A DNA stretch of 64,000 bases, taken from contig CM077643.1 of assembly GCA_039707465.1 (NCBI GenBank), positions 241,278,230-241,342,229 of the forward strand, read 5' to 3'. Each line of letters begins with the position of its first letter. Within the stretch, counting starts at the first letter, position 1. The notes below the pieces were generated by a model. The model saw only the letters and a program-made list of their open reading frames with translations, was not told where the DNA came from and did no database searches. The position numbers were made by a program, and so were the translations under genes. This DNA is from Rhabdophis nuchalis (lineage: Eukaryota > Chordata > Lepidosauria > Squamata > Natricidae). Below, one piece after another: positions 20,413 through 30,110 of this stretch.

Positions 20413-21668
20413 AAATTCGACAGTAACAAAATGTATTACTGTTTAAAAAAAGCCTACCCTATTAGCCTCTTTCCACTGCTTATTCCTCTTTGATGACATC
20501 ACTATGTGTCACTACCCTATCCCCTGAGCCTCTGGTAGCAAGGACTAATAACTTTACAAATGGGTTTCCGCAGAAAAGAAAGCTTGCCCAGTCCTACTCT
20601 ATAGCATGGGAGAAAGCCCTATGACTGGCATCTCTCCCACCCATAACCCTTCACGGGTTAAGCCTGCTGGGTCCTTAGTCTCAATGCAACCTTACAAAAT
20701 ATGAGAAAAGCAGAGCAGGGAGGTCATTGTAACTCTACAGGAAGATACATTCCCACAAATCAAGGGCCAGGCAATTAAAGCACAGCATGAATGGCTTGCA
20801 GCCATTATTAAAACGTATGTGTGCTCACTTAATTATTTTTCCTGGAAGTTTTTCAAACCAAACAGCCTTACAAGAGATGCCCCCAAAGGAGATTGCAAGT
20901 GCCATAAATGCAGGGAACCTCTTCCCACCAGGTTTTTCACAACATCTCCCAGTGAATCTGGGATATAGACTTGGAAGAGGCTCAAAAAAAGAAGGCTTCT
21001 GACACACACACACACAAACACACACACACACTTCAGTTCTTTGTTGAATCTATAATTTTTAATATATCCCACGAGAGTAAAGCTTGTCCCCATAAGCTGA
21101 GGACCAGGACAGTAGATATTAGTTGTTATTTTCTAGCTGCCACCTGGGAGATTAATGGGCATACTTCACCAAAGCAGTGACTCTACATGTGACAAGCAGA
21201 ATATATTAGAAAATGTCACCAGGCTGTAGTGGGTTGCTAAGCCATTGCTGTTTATCCCTGGTTCTGAATAGATGCTGATGAATTGACTCTTCACAGGGTC
21301 ACTTATACCTCCAGGATGAGCAAGGCAACCATTTCATGTAGCAATTGAGTGCTACCAGGAGAGTCCTTGGTAACTGGCTAGAGGAGAAAGCTGTATAACT
21401 TAACCAGCCCTCTGCTGTCTACCAAACTTTCCTGCTATCCTTCGGGATAATGTGAGATGCTGTCCCATCACTAGTGTCAAAGCTAATTTCATCTATCAAC
21501 CCAGTTCAGCTGTTGTACATTAAATGGAGGGATAGGTGTCTCAAGTATCGGAATATCTTTGGCTGGCCACAATTCCATTACATTCTCTGAATATTTGTCA
21601 TCCAGATTGACATTCAAACATGGATAAAGAAATATAGACGTTCCTTAGTTTAGCTAAGTATCCCTCAG
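20413..21668. other. Unassigned; CA microsatellite
   Basis: A (CA)n run interrupted by AAA lies at about 21,002-21,031. No gene or repeat family is recognised in the rest. Confidence 0.45.
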
Positions 21669-22201
21669 TGTTGTGATGAAAGGAATGCCCTTCTGGGTTT
21701 GGCTCCAAGTGGGGAAAAAGACACTGGAGACATGGAGGCTGCTTGGAAAGATGGTTTAATGGTGGACAGGACCACATGGCTTGAGTCCTGAACAGAAAAG
21801 GTGCGCACATGTTTCAATGGTGGACAGGAAGAGAAGGGGTGAGGAAGGGGCTTGCAGGGCTTTTTATTAACTGCTTGGCCCCACCTATCTGTTTCCTGTT
21901 CCTGTGTAAGAACTGTGCTCTGATTGGTTGTCAGACTCCCATGGGCTGAGTCCAGGTTTGGTAAGGCTAGTCATATCTTAATCCCATGACTCTGGAGCTG
22001 AAGGGGAGAACTCTTTATTATGTAAAGTAGACTAGCTCAGGCTTTAATGGTTCATTGACAGAAGGGGTGGGGGCAGGAGGCTGCAGGAATTAAAACATGT
22101 TTCTTCCTTTTTACATCCAGGGAAATATAATATTCTGCCTTTTCAATATTTCCTAGGATATTTCATTTTTCTGGAAGAGGGATGGGTGATAACTTTCCAC
22201 A
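21669..22201 (+). mobile_element. Solo LTR (family shared with 55257 and 43361)
   Basis: It begins TGTTGTGATG and ends AACTTTCCACA, so TG..CA. It shares with the other copies AAAAAGACACTGGAGACATG near the start, GTTTAATGGTGGACAGGA and GGGAAATATAATATTCTGCC near the end, followed by AATATTTCCTAGGATATTTC. No coding interior lies next to it, so it is probably a recombination-derived solo LTR. Flanks do not show a clear target duplication. ERV or Gypsy origin cannot be decided from the LTR alone. Confidence 0.75.
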
Positions 22202-22376
22202 GTTGGTTATCAAGGTTTTTAATGACCAAGTTGAGCTAATCCCTGATGTTTTTCCACATAAAGATCCACTTCCCTTAGTAAATTTAAAAAATACCTAGTT
22301 GTAACAAATGAATTCCATCAAGGGTGGGGATCTGACAGTAGGCCTGAGCTGATCACACCCAGCCTGCCTCAGAGAG

Positions 22377-22811
22377 TTGCTGTGCCTTGTAGCATCCGCG
22401 CAACATGCTGGGCAGGCCAGGTTGCAAGGATGCCAGACCATCGCATCCCCAAACAGCTCCTCTATGGTGAGCTGTCTGAAGGAAAGTGATCACCCGGGGA
22501 CAAAGGAGCAGATACAAAGACACGTTGAAACCCTTCTTCAAGTCTCTGGATATCGACACCACCTCCTGAGAAACCCTGGCACAAGACCAATCATCTTGGC
22601 ATGCACGCTGATCCACCAAGGATGCCAGACATCTGAGGACAGAAGAATAACCATAGCACAAGAGAAGCGAGCACTCCGAAAAACCAGAGCTGTAAGTGCT
22701 GCAACAATGATACCCACACATGTCTTCTCAACAAGTGGCAGAACATTTCATGCCTGTATAGACCTTACCAGCCACCTGCAGACACATTGTGGACAGCCCA
22801 CATCCTGTTAG
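22377..22811 (+). pseudogene. LINE ORF2 C-terminus with degenerate zinc finger
   Basis: Across frames it reads RMPDHRIPKQLLYGEL, then QEKRALRKTRAVSAAT, then IPTHVFSTSGRTFHACIDL and TSHLQTH before the stop. The 'IPKQL.YGEL' helix and a terminal C..CGR.F..RIGL.SH...H finger are typical of one branch of non-LTR ORF2 proteins. Here the two finger cysteines are replaced (F.STSG), and frame changes near 22,440 and 22,490-22,600 break it. I cannot assign the clade. Confidence 0.6.
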
Positions 22812-22984
22812 ATGTCGAGGTCCTCTTCGAACATGATGGACAAGGATCACACACAACTTGCCTCTGAAAACTATTAGGCCACAATCAGAAGTGGGAAGCC
22901 ACTTCAAAAGGAGACTTCAGTGAAATCTGAAATGCCCCTCTGAAGATTAGAACAATTCTTGGGTGGCAATCAAATAACAATAAC

Positions 22985-23602
22985 AGAATTGGAAGGGATC
23001 TTCTAGTCCAATCCCCTGCTGAAGCAGGAGACCCTATCATCTGAAACAGTGGCTCAGATTAAGGGCAGTTGGCATTCCACAACTGGAGAAATGCAGCTTT
23101 TGTCTGTGTGGAAACATCAACAAGGCTAGCTCAGTGCATTTTGCTGCCCAAAAGCAAGTAGGAAATTTGGCCTCCCAGACTTTAGCATTCAAATTAAGCA
23201 GAGAGAATTCATGGCCAACTAAGTTTGTTTGGCAAACTTAGAGACAGAAAGAAAATAAATTGTACAATGGGGAAAAAGGCAGCAATGTTAATAAAATAAC
23301 AGTTGTCTTTCTATGACACCCCAAATATGCTGCTGAAAGTGATGAGGCCCACTTCTTATGGGCCTCATCGACAGCAAGCTTGGATGACCCAGATAGGACA
23401 CCAACACGGTGAAGTTGGGTTGTGATGAATATCCCACCCTTTGGCCCGTATCCTGATGCAAGTGTGTAAGTTGAAATATCTGCAAACACCACTTGGTCCC
23501 CCATCCAACACACATTCAGGCTGACTACTTATTTTATTATAATAGGTAGATTCAAATTCTGACCATCTTCCTGGAATTCAAAGCAAAATGGCTACTACTA
23601 GA
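22985..23602. other. Short CR1 3'-end fragment, then unassigned DNA
   Basis: AGAATTGGAAGGGATCTTCTA at about 22,985-23,035 is a CR1 3'-end remnant (minus). A short inverted repeat (GATGAGGCCCACTTCTTATGGGCCTCATC) sits at 23,341-23,369. The rest is unassigned. Confidence 0.5.
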
Positions 23603-23845
23603 GCCACAGTGGTGCAGTGGTTAGAGTGCAGTACTACAGACTACTTCTGCTGACTGACTGCTGGCTGCCAACAGCCAAGAGTTCGATTCTCACTGGCTCA
23701 AGATTGACTCAGCCTTCCATCCTTCTGAGGTGGGTAAAATGAGGACCCAGATTGTTGGGGGCAATAGGCTGACTCTGTAAACCGCTTAGAGAGGGCTGTG
23801 AAGCACTGTAAGGCTGTATATAAGTCTAAATGCTATTGCTACTCT
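23603..23845 (+). mobile_element. tRNA-derived squamate SINE (family 1)
   Basis: A nearly complete copy: GAGCCACAGTGGTGCAGTGG, B box AAGAGTTCGATTCTC, GACTCAGCCTTCCATCC, and tail TATAAGTCTAAATGCTATTGC. Confidence 0.88.
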
Positions 23846-24772
23846 CTCCAATGCCACAGTAACCATAAGAGGTAGGTTGGTCTAAGAAAGTTCTTGGCCC
23901 AAAATCATCCAGTGGGGTATCATGGTCAAGAGGAGACTTGTGTCTCTCCAATCTCAGTCCAATATTTTATCACACAGCAACCTGGCTCTCATTTAGCCTC
24001 ATGGAAGGGCCAGCTTTGGGCCATTCTGTTCTGAGAAAGCCACATTATCCCTTTGTTATGCTTCTCTACCCACTGGATGCCAATCTCCTGAATTTATACA
24101 GGAACCCAACCTGTTCTCTTGACCTAAGCATGAAGGGCACTCCAGCCTGCAAGTGCCCAGCCCTCCCACCCACCCCTCATCCCACCCACCAGGGCAGCCT
24201 TCTGCAGAACACCTGCCTTCATGAATCCAAGCGTGCATCCCAATGAGGCATCTATTTCACTGCCAGCCCAGTGTTCATTTTCCCCCTGACATATTTACGA
24301 GTCCTCTGTCTCATTAATCTGCTAAGTATTCATAAGATGTCCTTTTCATGCCAGGATAGCTAAGGGCAAACGCCTTTATTTATCCATTCTTTATTGGGAA
24401 GTTTCTCTCCGGAGTCAGCTGGATGAAAGGTTCTCACCTTTTAAATTCTTAATAGAGTTTTCTCAGGAATATGTCTTTTATGTTTTAGAAACAGCCGACT
24501 TGTCTCTTTATGGAAGCTGTCTTGCTTCTGTCCTGTTTTATTACCCTGGCTGGCAAGATAATGCTTGGCCCTTTCTTTTCACAGCCAATCTTCCTTCTCT
24601 CCCTCCCAGCTGAAAAGTAGCCTTTTCCTGCTCATGGGGGTGGGTGGAGTTGGACTCTTGACAGAAAGGAAAGAATTAAGCCCAACTCTGCAGATCTTGC
24701 TTAGATATTTCACGGCTGGGACTCTCCCTGAGGCCAGATCAAACCTCCCATTCTCCCTTTAATTCCTTGTGA
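23846..24772. other. Unassigned; possible old SINE at left edge
   Basis: About 23,850-23,995 contains CTTGGCCCAAAATCATCCAGT, a phrase seen in several amniote tRNA-SINEs, but no full structure can be traced. No other feature is visible. Confidence 0.35.
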
Positions 24773-24996
24773 GAGCCAGTTTGGCGTAATGGGGAAGGTG
24801 CTGGCTGAGAAACTGGGTGACTCTGAGTTCTATAAATCTAAATAAATTAAAAATTCTAGTCTTCCCTTAGGCATGAAAGCTGGCTGGGTGAGCTTTGGGC
24901 CAGTAAGGCTGTCTCAGCCCAACCCACGTTGTGGTGAGGAAAATCGGAGGCAGGAATATTAGGCATGCTTGCCACCTTGGATTAAATATATTTTCA
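24773..24996 (+). mobile_element. tRNA-derived SINE (family 2)
   Basis: AGAGCCAGTTTGGCGTAATG (A box side), CTGAGTTCTA interrupted by a short AT insert, then TTCTAGTCTTCCCTTAGGCA, GCTGGCTGGGTGAG and CTCAGCCCAACCCACG. It is the same plan as 41103 and 13172. Confidence 0.7.
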
Positions 24997-25552
24997 GATA
25001 AAGGTAAAGGTTCCCCTCGCACATATGTGCTAGTCATTCCCAACTCTCTGGGGAGGTGCTCATCTCTGTTTCAAAGCCGAAGAGCCAGCGCTGTCCGAAG
25101 ACGTCTCCATGGTCATGTGGCCATTATGACTAAACGCCAAAGGCACACCGAACACTGTTACCTTCCCACCAAAGGTAGTTCCTATTTTTCTACTTGCATT
25201 TTTTTTACATGCTTTTGAACTGTTTTAGTTTAGTTTTAGTTTTTTATTAAACTTATATACCGCCCTATCTCCCTGACGGGACTCAGGGCAGTGCACAGGA
25301 AATGATAAAAACAACAATAAATACAGTAAAAATATTAAAAATAGATTAAATTTGGAAACCCGTGCTAAAATTGTAATTAAAACCCTTACTAAAATCATAT
25401 TTAAAACTATTTAAAACTATGCCAGGTTGGCAGAAGCTGGGACAAGTAACAGGAGCTCACTCCATTACATGGGACTAGGGATTCGAACTGCTGAACTGCC
25501 AACCTTCTGATCAACAAGCTCAGCATCTTAGCCACTGAGCCACTGCATCCCT
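24997..25552 (-). mobile_element. Sauria-type SINE, minus, split by a LINE 3' end
   Basis: The minus-strand head is at 25,548 (GTGGCTCAGTGGCTAAGATG A box; GCAGTTCGAATCCC B box). The middle has CTGCCAACCTGGCAT and the tail GAACCTTTACCTTTATC lies near 24,997. The half-element tail AAAGGTAAAGG is the mark of this SINE class. An L2-like LINE end (25222-25411) sits between GCTTTTGAACTG and AGGTTGGCAGAAGC, which are contiguous in the copy at 32825. Confidence 0.85.
25222..25411 (-). mobile_element. L2-like LINE 3' end inside the SINE
   Basis: A TTTTAGTTTAGTTTTAG tail, then the TATACCGCCCTATCTCCCTG and GGACTCAGGGCAGTGCACAG signature of the L2-like 3' UTR read on minus. Only the last 190 bp were inserted. 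Confidence 0.82.
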
Positions 25553-26476
25553 ATATATATTTTAAAGGCAGGATAAGCCTATAAGAATAATAATTTAATA
25601 ATAAGGTTACAATGGTAATAAAAGTATAATAAAAGTTATAATAACGAGGTTCTCTTTCTTGATAAATAAAGACATATTTATTTTCTGGCAAACAACAGCT
25701 ATTCTATTTCTCTGTGGGGTTAAGAGTTCTTAGGTGTTTCTCAGCAACGTGGATAAGAATGGACAGCTCCCAGTGTTCTTAAACATCTGTATGATATTCT
25801 GCCAATATTCTCCCCAGATGGACCAGGAGCAAGAGCTTACAACAATACGCTGATCTGAGATTGTTGGTCCCTAGTGTTTTCCCTCCCTGTCCTGTGAGCT
25901 GTTGTTTCAGTGAAACAAGGCAACATCAGGAGCAGGAAAACCTCATTATTCCTTTGTCTTCCCCAAAATGTATCTGCAAGGAAAATACAGGTTCCACATC
26001 TGTGGGTTGAAGGTGGGCAGCCTCTTATTTGGTTGAAAGACTCATCTCCTTTGATGGGAGTGTATACCAATAGAGCAGGCGAGGATGAAAGCAATGGAGC
26101 ATGTGTGTGTGTGTGATGCTCTATTATTCTCTCTCAGTGTTTCCCCCCTGACCCTCCTTTCTCATTCTTCAGGGGGCTGAAGAAAAGAAAGAACAATCCT
26201 GCCAGAAGTCTGGATGAGCCTTTGCAAGGGGGCTTTTAGACCAACTATCACAGCCCCCGGTTGCCTAGCTTCAACTGCAGTTTAAAGGAAGGTGGAATTT
26301 CAATAGTTAGTCATGTCCACTAGTGCCTATTGTCACCTGCAGATGGTATCTGTATACTCTATGATGTAGACGTGTGTGCCAATGCAAGCTGGCAAGGAGG
26401 GCAGGCCTACTTTAAAAACAGGCTCATCAGTTTGGCGGAGTTACCATTTTAAAACAATAACAAAAGTATATATCTA
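25553..26476. other. No feature recognised
   Basis: AT-rich left part with short ATAATAAT stretches, then mixed DNA. A (GT)6 run lies at about 26,102-26,115. The small ORFs lack domains. Confidence 0.4.
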
Positions 26477-26545
26477 GCCATACACACACACACACACTCA
26501 CACACACACATACACTCACACACACACACACACACACACATATAC
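26477..26545. repeat. (CA)n microsatellite
   Basis: Long CA run with occasional CT and TA interruptions, next to the 3' edge of the minus-strand ORF1 element. Confidence 0.9.
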
Positions 26546-26585
26546 GTTTGTATATACTAGATGCAGTAGATGAATCTACTGGTAA

Positions 26586-27959
26586 CTACTGCGATCTGAG
26601 CCTTTTTGCTATCGTCTCTTCCTCCTCCCCCCCACCAGCAGGAGGACCCGTGGCCCCTCCCGTTCCCATCTCATTGTCATCCAGGATTGAGGAGTGTTTT
26701 TTAAGAAAGTTATGCGCCTCTTCAACTGTTTTGATTCTAACTCTTCCTCCCTCCCAGAATACCAGCATCCCTTCAGTCATCAACCACTTGAACCACACCC
26801 CCTTTTTGAATAATTTTTTAGTTAAGAAGGAATAATTCCTTCTTATATCTCTTATTTTCTTTGGGATCTGCTTCAATATGTCCACCTCGTTTTGCTGATA
26901 CATCAAAGGGCCCCCTCTTTGTGCTCTCAGTATCTCTTAGATAGATAGATAGAATATTTATTTCTATAACCGCGTCCTCTCCCCGAGGGGACTCAGAGCG
27001 GTGCACAGGGAGAAATTAAAACAACATAAAATATATACATAGATAAATACAATAAAAACAAATTAAATCTAACTATCCCTGCACTAAAATTCCCATTTTA
27101 AAATTAACATTTCCTAACCCCTGAGGTAGAGACTAACCTAGGCCGGCCAAGCAGAAAAAGTGAGTTTTTAATTTCTGACGGAAGGAGCGGAGGTCCGTGG
27201 TTATTCTAATGTCGGGGGGAAGGTTGTTCCAGAGGGCTGGGCCCGCCACAGAGAAGGCCCTTCCCCTGGGCGTCGCCCGCTGACAAAGTCTAGTGGACGG
27301 CACCCGGAGAAGTCCCTCTCTGTGGGAGCGAATCGGCCGGGAGGATGTATGGGGCAGAATCCGATCCCGCAGATCTCTCGTTGACCTTCTTATAAATTTA
27401 ATATGTATCTCTCTGGGTACCTCATTTATTCTGGCAAATGCTGAATTAATTCTATAAATCAAATCAATGTCCCCCCAAATAAATTCTTTATCTTTCTTAA
27501 TATAATCCGCTAACATAGTAGCCATCAGCTCTCTGAAATTCTCATTCGGTAATTCTGGAACATTCTGAAATCTTAAAAAGAAAGACATGCGTTCAAAATC
27601 AATTTTAGACATTTGACCAGTAATATCTGTAAGTTCTTTCTTAAAGTATTTTATCTCTTCCTTCATCTCAACCGCCCCCCCCTTCCAGCCCCACAATTTT
27701 TTGTTTATTATTTGTTATTTCTCTTTGCGCCTCCAACAAATCTTGTGCTTAAATTGTCTTTCCGGATTTGTTGCATTTCATTCATTATCCTTTGAAATAT
27801 CTCCTCTACATTTAATGGCTGAGGGCTTGGTGATTTAGGATCCTCTACTTCTGTTTCCTTCTGTAACAGAGCTGAAATCTTTGGTTGTGAGGATGGGCTG
27901 GGTCTTGTAGATGCTGGAGCAGAGCTTGGTTTCCCAGATGGGGGTTTCCTCGATGCCAT
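26586..27959 (-). pseudogene. L1 ORF1p-like protein, disrupted (copy B)
   Basis: The start (27957-27959) gives MASRKPPSGKPSSAPAS, then EEIFQRIMNEMQQIRKDN. A frame change occurs near 27,700-27,730. The coiled-coil end and RRM follow at 27133-27696 (RMSFFLRFQNVPEL, DIDLIYRINSAFARINEVP). The frame then runs into the inserted LINE, and the C-terminal domain resumes at 26586-26906 (MYQQNEVDILKQIP, GVWFKWLMTEGMLVFWEG). The protein is therefore dead by a frameshift and an insertion. Confidence 0.85.
26937..27375 (-). mobile_element. L2-like LINE 3' fragment inside copy B
   Basis: The coding end LRDRILPHTSSRPIRS, LLRVPSTRLCQRATPRGR and ALWNNLPPDIR is in frame with the ORF1 remnant by chance, then a 3' UTR ends in a GATA tail (26,940-26,952). 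The six bases AGAGAT (ATCTCT on plus) appear at both edges and may be the target duplication. Confidence 0.85.
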
Positions 27960-28105
27960 AATTAAAGTTTTAGGTGTTAGTGCATATAGAAGAAGAAAGG
28001 GAAGAAAAAATGGCGCTGTCGGGCGAGCAGTCTGTGAAGTCCGAGAGAAAAGCAGCTGGAGTTAAAATTGAGTTTACAACGTCCAGAGAGAAAAAGGAAA
28101 AAAAG

Positions 28106-30092
28106 GGGCTTCCGGTTCCGGCTCCAGCGGCGACGGGCGAGCCTGGGGCTCGCTCGCCGCTTTGTTGCCTTTTCTGCCCCCCCACGGGGGCGAGACATCC
28201 GGTTACCGGAGGTCTCCCGTAGGGTCGGCTCGGAGGAGACGTTTCTCCTCACGGCGGTGGGGAGAGCGATCCCCTCCGCGACCTAGGTGAGGAGGAACAT
28301 GCTGCGGGGGGTTCTCCCTTCGCCAACGGCTGTCGGCGCCATTCACAGCAATGTAGAGGGCTGAACGGAAGAGATCGGAAGGTTTGCCGAGGCTTCAGCT
28401 GCGAGGGAGAGTGAGTTTTAAAAAGACTTTTTTTTTCCTTGCTGCCAGCCGGGCTGAATGGACTGGGAGGGGGGTGTTTGTTTCCAAAAACTCCCCCTCG
28501 GACTTAAGCGGCACTTGAAAATGGCTTCTCTGGCAGAGAAAGCGGAAATCTTAAATCCGGACGGTCTCTAACAAGGGAAAGTGGTATGCGGCTACTTGCA
28601 ACATTGTGTCTAGGTCTGGCTGGTTAAAAAAAAAAATTATTTTTCTACTCTCTCCTCTGGGCTCTGAGATGGGCGGTGGAAAGTGGCTTTTTTTTGTCCC
28701 TGCCTGACTATTTTAACTATGGGAAATTCCCAGCGTCTCTTTACAAGTGGGACTCTCTCTGGATATTAATGAAGAATTTTTTTTCTTGTTGGATTTGTGA
28801 TTCCTTTCTGGATTACCTTTGTTATTATAACTATTGAGCTGGAAAATTGTTTCTCTCTTGGTTCCTGAATTTTACAACGTTTCAACCTTGATCTGAACTT
28901 TTGGCTCCCGGTTAGTCTCACCAACCCCACCCTGAAAACGCCATTTTGGCTGGCATTGACTTTAACAGTTAATCATGGATCAAGAAACAGCATTGGCAAG
29001 TTTAGAACAACGGATGGCTTCTCTTGAAACTGTTATACAAACTTTGGTAAACGAAATTCAGGCCCAGAGGGCTGAAAACATCAATTTCAAGAAGGAGCTA
29101 TTGGATACAAGGAAGCAGGTGCTGGAAAACACACAGAAGACTGAAGAATTGGAAGGGGGGTTGGTGGGGGTTAAGGGAGAGATTAAAAATGTTACTAAAG
29201 AGGTTGGGGAAATAGATGGGCATGTGTCTAGGATTGATATGGAAAGAATGACATATTTTTTGAGATTTCAGAACGTTCTTGAGGAATCTGGTGAATGCCT
29301 TCCTGATCTCATGAGTACAATTTTAGCAGACTATTTACAAAAACCTAAAGATGAGATCAGGGGGGACATTGACCTAGCCTATAGAATTAACTCAGCATAT
29401 GCCAGGATAAATGAAGTGCCTAGAGAGATACATGTGAAATTTGTTAGAAGGTCAACCAGAGAGGTAATCCTGAGGGCGCAGAGAGAGAACCCTTTAATTT
29501 ACCAACAAAAAACGGTCACTATCTTGAAGCAGATTCCTAGAAAAATTCGAGAAGCAAGGAGGAAATTTTCCTTCTTGTCTAAAATTTTATTTGATCATGG
29601 GATTTGGTTCAAGTGGGTGACACCCGAAGGGATGCTGGTGTTCTGGGAAGGAGGAAGAGTGAGGATTAAAACAGTTGCTGAGGCGGAAGCCTTTCTTAAA
29701 AAACATTCCTCTGCCCTGGGGGAAGATCCAGGGGGGACGGAGGGGGCCACGGCCCCGCCCGCTGGGGGCCAGGGAGGAGAAAAAGAAGATACAATAGCCA
29801 AAAGACTTAGATCGAAAAAATAACTTTGCCTTGATTTTTCTGAACAATTTTGCATAATATCTGTATCTGGATTTTTTGTAAATGTCTGACAGCATGGAAC
29901 TGAGAATTTAGGTATATGTACTTGCTTTTACCTTGTAGTGTTATGAAAAATGTTTTTTTTTGTTATCTTTTTATTGTGTATTTTGAGGTCTCGGAAGGGC
30001 CGACGACTCTGACGTGAATGCTCTCAAAATTTCTTTGTATCCCTTACCCTACCCTATAGAAAAATGTAAAACCAATAAAACTTTTTCAATAC
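28106..30092 (+). mobile_element. Full-length ORF1-only L1-like element (copy C)
   Basis: It is 1,987 bp, flanked by the perfect 18-bp duplication GAGAAAAAGGAAAAAAAG (28088-28105 and 30093-30110). The 5' end reads GGGCTTCCGGTTCCGGCTCC, matching copy A. The GC/CpG-rich 5' UTR (28106-28974) may hold an internal promoter, as in L1. One ORF (28975-29823) is followed by a 270-bp 3' UTR with AATAAAACTTTTTCAAT. No endonuclease or RT is present. It inserted into the 5' region of copy B. Confidence 0.92.
28975..29823 (+). CDS. L1 ORF1p-like RNA-binding protein, 282 aa, intact (copy C)
   Basis: The ATG at 28975 is followed by DQETALASLEQRMASLETV. The N-terminal third is a coiled coil (about 1-85) and the middle an RRM-like domain (YFLRFQNVLEES, LMSTILADYLQKPKDEI, RINSAYARINEVPREI). 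The C-terminal domain includes VKFVRRSTREVILRAQREN, RKIREARRKFSFLSKILF and WVTPEGMLVFWEGGRV. The tail is low complexity (GGTEGATAPPAGGQGG) and ends RSKK. Length and order match L1 ORF1p; that class forms trimers that coat element RNA. The frame is complete. Function in this genome is inferred only from family membership. Confidence 0.9.
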   Translation: MDQETALASLEQRMASLETVIQTLVNEIQAQRAENINFKKELLDTRKQVLENTQKTEELEGGLVGVKGEIKNVTKEVGEIDGHVSRIDMERMTYFLRFQNVLEESGECLPDLMSTILADYLQKPKDEIRGDIDLAYRINSAYARINEVPREIHVKFVRRSTREVILRAQRENPLIYQQKTVTILKQIPRKIREARRKFSFLSKILFDHGIWFKWVTPEGMLVFWEGGRVRIKTVAEAEAFLKKHSSALGEDPGGTEGATAPPAGGQGGEKEDTIAKRLRSKK

Positions 30093-30110
30093 GAGAAAAA
30101 GGAAAAAAAG

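Larger units (their letters stand above)
26586..28087 (-). mobile_element. ORF1-only L1-like element, second subfamily (copy B), interrupted
   Basis: It is related to copy D (57.1-59.2 kb) by the start MASRKPPSGK against MASKKPPHGK and by the end AKRLRSQ. The 3' UTR is missing: just past the stop the sequence leaves the family. An L2-like LINE end lies inside the ORF. Its 5' UTR side is cut by copy C, which inserted in the opposite direction at 28088-28105. Confidence 0.8.

Noticed and set aside
28106..28974. Host CpG-island promoter at 28.1-28.5 kb
   Set aside because: The same GC-rich leader occurs in minus-strand copy A, so it is the 5' UTR of the retroelement.
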